Part shown: in pieces, positions 26,620-37,470 of the stretch | Numbering within the stretch: position 1 is the first letter of the stretch | Layout: every line of letters begins with the position of its first letter | Source: Chamaecrista fasciculata | Lineage: Eukaryota > Streptophyta > Magnoliopsida > Fabales > Fabaceae | Assembly (NCBI GenBank): GCA_003254925.1 | Contig: QANZ01007743.1 | Location: forward strand, 43,635-107,634 | Direction of reading: 5' to 3' | DNA length: 64,000 bases | Notes under the pieces: model-generated | Told to the model about the DNA's origin: nothing | Seen by the model: the letters and a program-made list of their open reading frames with translations, nothing else | Databases searched by the model: none | Program-made: the position numbers and the translations under genes

Positions 26620-27731
26620 GAGGAAACCTACTATTTGGTCCTTCATTTTTCATAGTTTCAACGATTTGATCCTTATATTATTGAAATATATTATTTGGTC
26701 CCCCAATAATTACAAATGTTAACTCGTTAGTTCATGTAGTCTCTCTCCGTTACTAACACTAATGATCTAGCCATTAAATGCACATGTGGCGTGTTAAATG
26801 TCACATATTAGTGCCACATGTGCAACTATTTGGTCCCTCAATTTTAAAACTCAACTATTTAATTTGGTCCTTCTATGGATTCTTTATTTAAAAATATCGC
26901 TTCTCTCAAGTTTTATCTTTCATTCAAGTCCTTGACTAATAACGAATTGGTCTAAAATTATAATTATCTTTGTCAAAGAAGTCCCCGTTCTACACAAAAT
27001 GCTCATTCCAATTCTTAAATTGGTCACCGGGCAAGACAACTTGTTATTTTCACAACGCGTGCGTGCGAGAAGGATGTGAGCGGTCTCGTGTATCATTACA
27101 GATGTTGCAAGTACGATCTTCATCCGTACGTGTTGCGCGAAGCTTCTGATAGTGCTAGACGACAACAAGATCAAGCTTAAGCTGGAGTTACAGATCGAAT
27201 TGCAAGAAGATACAGCTTGATCTCGCCGTTGTCCAACACCATTAGAATTCGGAAACTTCGCGCAAAGTGGATGAAGATCGAACACGCAACATCTATATGG
27301 TACATGAATCCGCTCACATCCTTCTCGCACGCGTTGCGGTAACTCGTAGTTTTGCCCGACGACAGATTTAAGAATTGGAATGAGTATTTCGTGTAGAATG
27401 GGGACTTGTTTGACAAAGATAATTATTATTTTGGACTAATTCGTTATTAATCAAGGACTTAAATGAAAGACAAAACTTGAGAGAAGCGAGGATTTTTAAA
27501 TAAAGAATCCAGAGAATGACCAAATAGTTGAGTTTTAAAATTGAAGGAACAAATATGTGGCATTTAACATGCCACATGTACATTTAATGACCAGATCATT
27601 AGTGTTAGTAACGAAGAGAGGTTACAGGGACTAACGAACTGATATTTATAATTATTGAGTAGCCAAATAGTATATTTCGATAATGCAAGAACCAAATTAT
27701 TGAAACTGTCAGAAATGAAGTACGAAATAGT
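26620..27731. mobile_element. Foldback element, copy A
   Basis: The left end is GAGGAAACCTACTATTTGG, with arms of ATTTGGTCCC type. The GC-richer centre (about 27040-27340) is itself inverted (GAGAAGGATGTGAGCGG versus CCGCTCACATCCTTCTC). It is closely related to copy B, but its right end lacks the GGTTTCTTC terminus and runs into a 44-bp tandem repeat. Confidence 0.7.
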
Positions 27732-27800
27732 ATTAACCAAGTATTATCATCATGCCAAATGAAGTACGAAATAGTATTAACCAAGTATTATCATCATGCC
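27713..27800. repeat. 44-bp tandem duplication
   Basis: A unit beginning AAATGAAGTACGAAATAG is present twice in direct succession without a visible difference, at the right end of foldback copy A. Confidence 0.9.
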
Positions 27801-29057
27801 AAGTATCTGCCTTATATTATTTATTGCCTTCATCAGTTGTTGACTTACTCTTAGTTCATACTTCCTCTTTCGTGTATATTTAATCATGTTTTTCTTAATG
27901 TTGTGACCCAAATCACAGAGTATTAAGTATTAACCAAGTTCTTCTTTGATTGGCTTCATGTGTGAGCAGGGGCGGAGCCAGGATTTTTGGTTAGGGGGTC
28001 GAAATATTTTTTGGTCAAAATTGTATTTTATTTTCTAATACTTATCTAAAGTTCTGTTTTGGTCCTTAATATTCGGGTTTGATACAAGAAAAATAAGACC
28101 ATATTCAATAGTTAGCGGTCAATTATAAAACTTTTTGAAAACATTAAGAACCAAAACAGAATAAAAAATTATTAAGGACTAATGTAGAACTTTGGGTAAA
28201 CATTAGGGACGAAAATAAAATTTTTGTCTTTCTTTATATATTATCAATATTATAAGATAAAATGTATAAGTTAGACAAAAAAAAATATTAAACATAAAAA
28301 ATATGTTAAGAAATAATGAGATTTGAGCGATAATAGTAATTAAATGATGTGTCAAGTTAAATGATGTTTGGCCCAAAAAAAAAAAGTTAAATGATGATGA
28401 AGGGACTAACTTTATGTCACCATTTAACAATGTTCATCACTAACTCCATTAAGAATTAGATGGAGGGACTAAATTGAGGGAAAAAAAAATTAAGAATGAC
28501 CAAATATGAAAGACCAAAATAAGATTTTAATCATATAAAGCTTTTATAGTCAAAAATAGTTTGTACGTTGTTTAAAAAAAACGAAGTTTGTGCAAAAATA
28601 AATAGTTTGTACGTTGTACGTTGTTAGAAAAATTACGTTGGGAAAGGGCAAAACGTGGCAGGGGCCAGAACCACTTAACCTATGTCTTAATGCTTGAAAG
28701 CCTTTATATATTCTATATATTAGTCAAAATCTGGGGGCAACTCCAGATTACATTGGTGTTGATACTTGTTTTCTTTTCACTTTACATTGATTGGTGTTGA
28801 TTCCTCATTTACTATACTGCTGGCAACTCCATCCTGAAAGACGAAGGACACACAGTAGATAAAATGCCACAGCAAATATCTTTATAACATCAGCAAATGA
28901 AACAAAAAATGAAAAGATCGAGGCTATTATATATCAACGTAACAATCTTGAAGCTAAACCATAATAGATTAGTTAATCTTGACCTTCAAAACAAAAATTT
29001 TACTGAGAGAGTGAAAATCGTGTTGGGATTATAGTTGCATTAAATTGAACTAAAAAT

Positions 29058-30271
29058 GAGGAAATCTATTATTTGGTTCTTTATTTTTCACAGTTTCAAC
29101 GATTTGATCCTTATATTATTGAAATATATTATTTGGTCCCCTAATAATTACAAATGTTAACTCGTTAGTCCATGTAGTCACTTTCTGTTACTAAAACTAA
29201 TGATCTAGTCGTTACATGCACATGTGGCGTGTTAAATATCACATATTAGTGCCACATGTGCAAGTATTTGGTCCCTCAATTTTAAAACTCAACTATTTAG
29301 TCCTGTAGTTTTAAAACTCAACTATTTGGTTCTTCTATGGATTCTTTATTTAAAAGTCCTCGCTTCTCTCAAGTTTTGTCTTTCATTCAAATCCTTGATT
29401 AATAACGAATTGGTCCAAAATAATAATTATCTTTGTCAAAGAAGTCCTGTTCTACACGAAATGCTCATTCCAATTCTTAAATCTGCCGCCAGGCAAGACT
29501 ACAAGTTATCGCAACGCGTGTGAGAAGGATGTGAGCGGATTCGTGTACCATATAGATGTTGCGTGTTCGATCTTCATCCATGTTGCGCGAAGCTTCTGAA
29601 TTCCAATGGTGTTGGACAACGGCAAGATCAAGCTGTATCTTCTTGTAATTCGATTTGTAACTCTATCTAAAGCTTGATCTTGTTGTCGTCTAGCACTATC
29701 AGAAGCTTCGCGCAACACGTACAGATGAGGATCGAACTTGCAACATCTGTAATGGTACACGAGTCCGCTCACATCCTTCTTGCATGCACGTGTTGCGATG
29801 TCTTACCCGACGAACAATTTAAGAATTGGAACGAGCATTTTGTGTAGAACGGGGACTTGTTTGACAAAAATAATTACTATGTTGGACCAATTTGTTATTA
29901 ATCAAGGACTTGAATGAAAGACAAAACTTGAGAGAAGCAAGGATTTTTAAATAAAGAATCCAGAGAATGACCTAATAGTTGAGTTTTAAAACTGAAGGAC
30001 CAAATAGTTGAGTTTTAAAACTGAAGAAACAAATAGTCGAGTATTAAAACTAAGGGATCAAATAGTTACACATGTGGCACTAATACGTGGCATTTAACAT
30101 GCCACATGTACACTTAATGACCATATCGTTGGTCTTAGTAATGAAGAGAGGCTATAGGAACTAACGAATTGACATTTGTAATTATTGGGGGGCCAAATAG
30201 TATATTTCAATAATGCAGGGACCAAATCATTGAAATTGTGAAAAATGAAGGACGAAATAGTAGGTTTCTTC
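29058..30271. mobile_element. Foldback element, copy B
   Basis: The element is 1214 bp. The ends GAGGAAATC and GGTTTCTTC are inverted, and perfect 10-bp direct repeats AACTAAAAAT (29048-29057 and 30272-30281) flank it. The centre is an inverted GC-richer segment as in copy A. The 9-10-bp duplication fits a Mutator-like origin. Confidence 0.75.
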
Positions 30272-31697
30272 AACTAAAAATAGTCAAAGAGAATTGTTAA
30301 AATGAAGCTAGACCAATGAATCACTATAAAATTGTTCGGGTCAATTAAAAGACTAAAATTTTATTTTAATTCCTCATATATTTATAACTTTTCAATTTAA
30401 TTTCTAAAAATAATTCTCAATTTAATCTTTTAAAAATTGTTTTGTCAATAATGTTAGTTCCTCTATCTAAAATCAATAAAGTTCGTCTCAAGTTTTGAAT
30501 GAAAAAAGAAAAAAGTGACCGTTAACGACCACGTCAGTATTTAATGACACACGTCAGCGTCTAAACGTGCCACATCGGATTTTTGGTAACGCCTGGGTGA
30601 GGGAAGGACCAATTTGCTCAAATTTTTCATAATTCAGGGACTGAGTTGTACAACTTTGAAAATCTAAGGACCAAACTACCAGCGCCTGCATAATTTAGGG
30701 ACCAAAATGCTAGTTTTCTAAAAAAAAATAACAGCATATTCAACATTCACATCAAACACAACATTTCTAGCAAATTAAGTATAAAATAATTCAAAGTTTG
30801 TCAAATTTCTGTTAGATATTTCATAAAACACCTTATCTTATTGGAATTATATTTATTTATCTTTATTAAAACCTTATCTTAATTCTAGGACAAATTCTGA
30901 TTTGGTCATCAATTTTTTTTCTCACACAAATTTGAGGCGTTGTACTTTCTATATGGACTATCAAAGTATTAATTCAGCCCAATCATTTAAGAGTTAAGGG
31001 CTACCTTTATGGGCTGGCTATGAAGAGACTCTCCTGATCAGCCCTAAAAATAATACATTCATTGTTTGTATAATTCAATATAATAAAATGCTAATAATAT
31101 ATTAGCAAAAGTATTTTTGGTATCTCAAAGTATAAATTAGTTTTAATTGTATCCCTAAAATCTTTTTCGCTCAATTGTACCCCAATGTTTTATATTTGAA
31201 TCAATTGTACTAGTATAATTGACAAAAAAAAAGACGGAAATATAATTGACACAAAAAATTTTTAGAGTACAATTAAAACCACAGGCTTAAATACCAAGTA
31301 CTCTTGCCTAATATTATTTTCAAAGAAAAAGCTAACTCAGACCCAAAGGCCTAGGCAACCTGATCCCTTCAATCCTAGCACAAAATAACATCCTTTAATA
31401 ATGGTTAATAATAATTCGTCATGAACCTCTGATTTCTCAAACAACAACCCTTCTTATTTACTGCGTTCCATTCTTTTCAACCTCATTTTACAGAAAATGA
31501 GAACCCAAAAAAAGGGAAAAAAAAAACTCATCTACATTGTTAATTAACCAGATCTAAAGGTAACAAGTGCCACTGATGGTCTTCAAAGTATAAAAATCAG
31601 CAACAATTCTTCATCATCAGTAACATCAATTGTCATCAGTGACACTTTGAAGTTTGAACCATATGATCATCTCTCTTCATGCCACCATTTATCACCT

Positions 31698-34398
31698 TTA
31701 CTGTTTAGCCTGCTCAGATTAGAATCAACCTCAAGTTCAGTCATTTCCCAAATAAGAAAGTGTAAAGAAAGAATCAATCAAAATTAGCTTCAATGGAAGT
31801 AACATAAGGGATGAGTGACCTGTGAATAGAGAAAGGTTCCGAGAATTGCGATGGCAGCACCGAGGGTGTTGACGGGTTGAACAGGTGTGTGGAAGATGAT
31901 GATGGAAGACACAATCACAGAGATTCTCTTCATGGTGTTCCCTACACTGAATGTCAAGGGAGAAATCTGATCCAGCGACATGTATGACACTTGATTGTAC
32001 AAATGGTAGAACACACTTTGTGCAACCACCCACCTGACAAAATTTAATGATATATATGATCAAAAAGGACACTTGACAACATTACAGATCAATCTTAAAG
32101 ACATTAACGAATTTGAATCCTCTAAAGTGTGATATTTGGTGCTGTTTGTAGAGATAATAAGAGACCAAGTCCACATTTTCTCTCTGTATCTCTTCTTATT
32201 TCTTTTTAAACTGCACAAACTATACCAAATATTACACTGCAGAGGAACCAAATCCGAGATGAAGTGTGAGATATATCCTTACCATACGAAATTTGGACCA
32301 ATTTGAGAGACTGCAGTTTGCCAGCCGGCAGCCCACATTTTGGGACCTTCCACAGCTATGGCAAAAGGTGTGAGGATTAAGAGAGACAACATTGAAAGGC
32401 AAGCATAGTAGTTCATTCCACTAACAGACATGCCCTTCATTCCCTTCTTGGAGAAAATATTCCGGAACACAAATGCCAAGTTGGAGATCATAGCCCCCAT
32501 AAACCCTGAAGAGAAAGGTTAATTAGTACTCTTGAAGAGTATTGAAACAAATGGAATTGGAATTCATATATATATATATATATATATATATTCAGACTGG
32601 TGTTAATTTTAATTACCAGTGATGTTGAAATTGAGCTCAGTGACAGCTGCTAGTGCACAACCACCTATGATGGGAAGGAGTGAGAGATAAACTGGCAAAG
32701 GGAATGATTCTCCCAGCAATAAACTTGATACAAGCACACTGAAAGCTGGCTCTCCACTCTTGATTATGTGGGTGAATGAAACTGCAACCTTTGACATACT
32801 CACTGTTGCTGCAACATGCCCTATTGTGTGTGCCACAGCAACCTGCATACCCAAATGCCCAAATCATATCATATCATACTCATAAACCATCACTTGATTA
32901 TTATCTTGTCAGTAGATCGAGTCAAGTCCACTAATTACTCACTAATAATTCACTAAATTTATAATCTCGTCCTAATATCTCTACATAAACTTTCATATAT
33001 AAAGGGCTAATGGGTTTGGATTAACTTAATAAAGTTCTAATAAAATACTATTTGTGTCCCACATCCCAACATTGCTGTCCCATATCTCTCACATGAGTAT
33101 TATTTTATTAACTTCGGTTGAAACTAACTTTAGCTGATTCAAATCTAAGACACATGTATTCTCTCTTAAACATTATGTATTGATTATTATTTTTATTTTC
33201 TATCTCTATTAACTTGATCCTCAGAAATCACACTGTGACTCTTTATTATTTTTGGAGGCACCCATATAAAGAGTTGTCCTAATAAATTTTAGACACATCT
33301 TCTTTACTTTTTCATCCATCCTCACTAATGCATTTCCATCAACACATACCAATATGAGAAAATTTGTTTTTTAGTCTTTAAATTTATCTTAAAGGCAAAA
33401 CACCCTTTCGTGCCCCTAACGTTTGCAGTGATTTTCAGTTATGCCTCTAACGTTTGAAAATAATGGGGTTTAGGGTTTAGGGTTTTTAATATTTTTAAGG
33501 ACTAAATTGGAATATTTGGAAGAGTTTTGGGACACTTGACAATTTTATTTTGAGGATTTGGGACTAAAATGAATGAAAATGATGAAAAATGTAAATCCCG
33601 GGACTGATTTGCTAGTTTACTCAATTTTTATGTTCAAAAATGTAAATTCAGTTATCATGCCACAATGAAATAAAAAATAGGAATGTCCAGTCATCATGCC
33701 ACATAGACAAAAAAAAATGACACATAAGTAAAAACAATTGCAACAAGTGTGTTTTGCCTATCTTAAAACTACAATTCAACTCTTATAAATTGAAAACATA
33801 CTTTTTAGTCCCTGATTTTTTTATAAACATAAACTATTTAGTCCTCACGAAAAATATAAGGACTTACTGGAAGCAGGGCCTTCCAAAACTGGAAATCAAC
33901 TTTGGGGGCATCAGCAATCCTTGTGGCCCATGAGATCAACATCATAATTGAACCAGCAGCCAGAGACAAAGTGGAAGTGAGCCATGGGTAAGGAAACGCA
34001 TTCAAAACCTTCTTGTTATATATATTGAACACAACATTCAAAGCCCACCACGTAGCAAAGTACAACCCAATTTTCACTCTCTGTGCTGCTTCTATCTGAG
34101 CCTGTTCGTCAGGAAGCTCAATGTTAAGCTCAATGGGTCTCGACCTATCTGCCTCATAGGCTTTGCATTCTGTAATTCTCCTTCTGGGTTGTCCCAAGAA
34201 TGTGAAATTCTCAGTGGATGAAATGTAAAGGGTTTTCTGAGAAGAGAATGAGGATTCAATTCCTGGGTTTTGTTGAGCATTCTGAATAGTGGGTAGTGTG
34301 TAAAAATGAGGCTTTGGGTTTGGAACAGAAAGCTTTCTGCTTGTGGAGAAAGCAGAGCAGCTCAGAGACGAGGTCGTGTACTTGATGGAAGAGATCAT
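31698..34398 (-). CDS. GPT2: Plastid glucose-6-phosphate/phosphate translocator, GPT2 type
   Basis: This inner-envelope antiporter imports glucose 6-phosphate into plastids in exchange for inorganic phosphate. It has 401 residues in 5 exons: 34398-33868, 32842-32617, 32505-32283, 32033-31820, 31709-31698. All joins are in frame, and the last exon encodes only Ala-Lys-Gln and the stop. Residues 1 to about 85 form a Ser-rich transit peptide, followed by the drug/metabolite-transporter fold of hydrophobic helices. Family motifs include GLYFATWWALNVVFNIYNKK, HTIGHVAATVSMSKVAVSF, FTHIIKSGEP and NTMKR (Lys362-Arg363, expected substrate-binding). The sequence NIELPDEQ, the phrase WATRIADAPK and the end AKQ match GPT2 rather than GPT1 of Arabidopsis. 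The family Arg after LVS is Ser217 here. Intron 1 carries a Mutator-like MITE, and intron 2 an AT microsatellite (about 32567-32592). In Arabidopsis GPT2 is induced by sugar and light; regulation here is unknown. Confidence 0.95.
33394..33758. mobile_element. Mutator-like MITE in GPT2 intron 1
   Basis: Inverted termini GGCAAAACAC ... GTGTTTTGCC and perfect 9-bp duplications TATCTTAAA (33385-33393, 33759-33767) mark it. Inside is a short run of three GGGTTTA units at about 33466-33488, resembling the plant telomere repeat. Confidence 0.75.
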
Positions 34399-34639
34399 TA
34401 TGAAAGCTTAGAGCTTGGATTACGCGGAATGAGCTAAAAACGAAGTGAATTTGTTTGTAGGTTATAATGGGTATCTTCTATGACAATCGATGAGATTGAT
34501 GGGGTTGCTTAGGTAGAATCAGAATGTCGAAACTCGAAAGATTGAAACTTTAAGTTATGGGGGTGAGAAAATCGAAGGAATGAAGAAGGTAATGAGAGAA
34601 GGAGGAATCGGTTTTTCCTAGGGAGAGGAAGTGTCTGAG

Positions 34640-34660
34640 AGGAATTATATAGGATAGGAG
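34640..34660 (-). promoter_or_regulatory. Possible TATA box of GPT2
   Basis: On the coding strand CTATATAAT lies about 250 bases upstream of the start codon. It is a reasonable TATA candidate with a leader of about 220 bases. Confidence 0.3.
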
Positions 34661-36319
34661 GAGGAAGAATGGTGACAAGTGACAACTATGAATTAGGAGA
34701 TTTTTTACTGAAAAATTACTAGAGATTTTTATTTTATGTGCGGACGATCAAATCATGACAGATTTTTCTTCAGTGGAACTGTTAGGATACACCATCAAGA
34801 ATCAAGAATTAGGGTTTATAATAAACTAATCAATCACTTCTCAAGTTTTACTTCCAACATTAGCTACTAGTCTATTTATAGACATCTCAAACTCTAAATT
34901 ACAAGGATTACTTAACCTAAGCCCAATAGGTTCAAGTACTTAATTCCTTAGCCACCAAGATTCTATCCCAAAATATATGGTAACTAATTAAGATATAAGT
35001 CACCTAAAAAAGATTATATAAGATATCTCAAATCTTAACTACTAAGATTACAATCTTTACAGGAACCATAGAGGGAAAATGTGAACAAACTAAAAAGTTA
35101 AAAGGTTCATTTTGGTTCTAAATGTATGCTTAATGTTAAAGGTCTATTATGTTTTAAAATGTTTAAATTGGTCTTGAATGTTTGCAAAATGTTTCATTTT
35201 AATCTCAAGCTATTGAATATGGCTTGTTTCAAGTTCAACTGTGACGAGTTTAGAGCTACGTATTGTTCTCGAATAGTACTTTCTCTATCTAGTTGAGGTC
35301 ATCAGCAAATGAGGTCAAATTATTCTTAAAAGTATATCACTCAATTCATGGTCAAACAAGCAAAGTTGATTGTATTTCTCTCGTTTCAAATTCGAATATG
35401 ACAAATTCAGAGCTACGCGTTCCTCTTAACAAATCCTTTGAACTTAAAATGAAAGACGAGAGAAATATGACCAAATTCAATAGTTTGGAACCAAAATAAA
35501 ACATTTTATCAACATTCTCGACCAAAATAAATCATTTTACCAATATTCAAGATTAATATGAACATTTTAAAATATAATAAACAAAAATAAATATTATACA
35601 TATATTTAAAACCAAAATGACTCTTTGATCGAACGAAAATTTGGTAACTATTTTGTAATAGAGTAAACGTACGATTTTTTTTGGTTGTAGAAGTAAGTCG
35701 GTAATCATACAATTTGATTTTGGAGTAAATAAAACATTGAAAATATATTACTAAGTTTTTTTTTTTGGCCATCAAATATATTACTAAGTTGATAATTCAA
35801 TACTTAAGATTTAAATTTGCAGCTTATTCGTTGAAAGATGTAGATTTAAATAATATATTTGTTAATCTTTTTATGAAATAAAAAATATATTCTTTCATTG
35901 TTGTATCATGTATTAAAAAGTATATAATGTTAAAATTTTCAAAGAGTAAATTGTATATTTTAATATTTTCTCTTTTAAGAATTGAGTTCTGAAATTGATA
36001 ATTTTTTTTTAAGGGCCAAATCATCAATTTAATCTTGATTTCATCTTTGAATTATATGAGTTCACAATTTAAATATTAAAACTTTAGATTATATAATTTA
36101 ATTTTAAAAAAATTCTGAAAATAATATAATTGAGTCTTTTAAATTTATTTTACAAGAATTAACTTATTGAGACAAAATTTTAAAACATATTAATTAGGTG
36201 ATATTAAAAGGTTGAAAAATATAAATTAAATTATTAACTCCAGTATTTTAAAAAATTAATTTAAATATGTACCCTTTATAATATTTTCTTTATGAATTTA
36301 CAGGATATATCAGCTCAAA

Positions 36320-37135
36320 TTAATTTAAAACTTGGACCGGACCGCCCGGGTCAACCCGGAACCCGGTGACTCGGGTGCCAATCCATTCTGAATGGCTCTA
36401 GTGGACCAGAAAGCAACTGACCCGAAAATTTTCCAGGTCAACCCGTCGACCTGGGTTAAATCTGCTGAATCGTTCATGTGACCCTTTTTAAAAAAAAAAA
36501 AAAAACTGAATTAACATTTTCATTTATATGTGTGACTTATTTTTTTTGTGAGGGTGGATTGGTTCCAATATTAATAACCAAAAGTTCTCATCTTCATTAA
36601 TCAGCTTGTAATTTGTCTTTTAGAATAAATTTTCATTTAGCTCTGTATCATCTAGCTCTGTATATTTCTTCTTTTTTTCCCTACTAATTTATTTTCTAAA
36701 TGAATATTCATTAATGAATTTATGAATATTGATTTGTGTTGATAATATGTGAAAGTTAAATACTTGTTTGTCTTTGATTTATAAATAATAATAACTAGAT
36801 TTCTAAACTATTTCTTTAACAAAATGTCATCTTTTAATTTAAGTTTTATGTAGTTGGTATCTAAATTTAAGTATTTGTTTGAGTTGAGATTCAAAAGTTA
36901 TTTTTGTGTTATGCTAATCAGTTCCATGTTTAAATTTGATTCCTTATGATTTAATATGTGTATAAGAGATTTTTCAGATCAATGCATATCAATATATGTA
37001 AATGTTATATATATTTGTTATTTTTCTTATTTGACCGGACCAACCGGGTTTTTGGTGACCTAGCGGTTGAACCAGTGGCCTAACCACGCGAGCTCTTATC
37101 TGAGTCAATGAGCGGTCCGAATTTAAAAACTATAA
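36320..37135. mobile_element. Degraded MITE-like repeat
   Basis: The edges TTAAAACTTGGACCGGACC and GCGGTCCGAATTTAAAAAC are imperfectly inverted. The arms contain CCGGGTCAACCCGG-type words like those of 5912-6520. No target duplication was found. Confidence 0.35.
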
Positions 37136-37171
37136 CTTTTAGGGCGTACGTCAATAAAGAATATATTTATT

Positions 37172-37470
37172 TTAGCATGTGAAATTGAGAGCACATTTAT
37201 TGAATTGGAAAGTTGAATATCTCGTGATAGAAAATAGGAAAAGAAAAATGTTGAAAATTGACTTTGAACCATAGTCGTTCATTTTAATTTGAGGCATTAT
37301 TATGATATTTTGCGTTGAGGTTGGAATTGGACATTTGTACCCCATCAATGTGGCGTATAGTGGTATGATTGCAACAAGTACACAAATAATTGAGCTCAAA
37401 GCTGTATTTGCTGCCCATTCTTCACCGCAGCGCAAATTCCACTGCAACTGCTTCAAGGCCTTGAAATCTA
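37172..37470 (-). other. Unidentified protein-like fragment with a membrane segment
   Basis: A reading frame of about 95 codons gives a composition unlike the random AT-rich frames around it. It contains LQWNLRCGEEWAANTAL followed by a hydrophobic stretch (about 20 residues, ending PLYATLMGYKC). There is no start codon of its own and no recognised neighbour exon. It may be an exon or relic of a membrane-protein gene. I do not recognise the family. Confidence 0.2.

Larger units (their letters stand above)
25882..31697. other. Intergenic DNA between BGLU and GPT2
   Basis: No gene is supported. It contains two related foldback elements (26620-27731, 29058-30271), a 44-bp tandem repeat, and assorted repeat debris (for example GGGGCGGAGCCAGG near 27969). 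The last few hundred bases should hold the 3' untranslated region of the GPT2 gene. Confidence 0.6.

Noticed and set aside
26920..29772. Cys/Arg-rich frames in the centres of the two foldback elements, as genes.
   Set aside because: The centres are inverted repeats present in both copies and on both strands, so the frames follow from the palindrome.
33838..33867. Read-through of GPT2 exon 1 to the stop after IFRED as a short protein form.
   Set aside because: A consensus GTAAGT donor at 33867 joins to the next exon in frame and restores the family motif; the read-through is simply intron.
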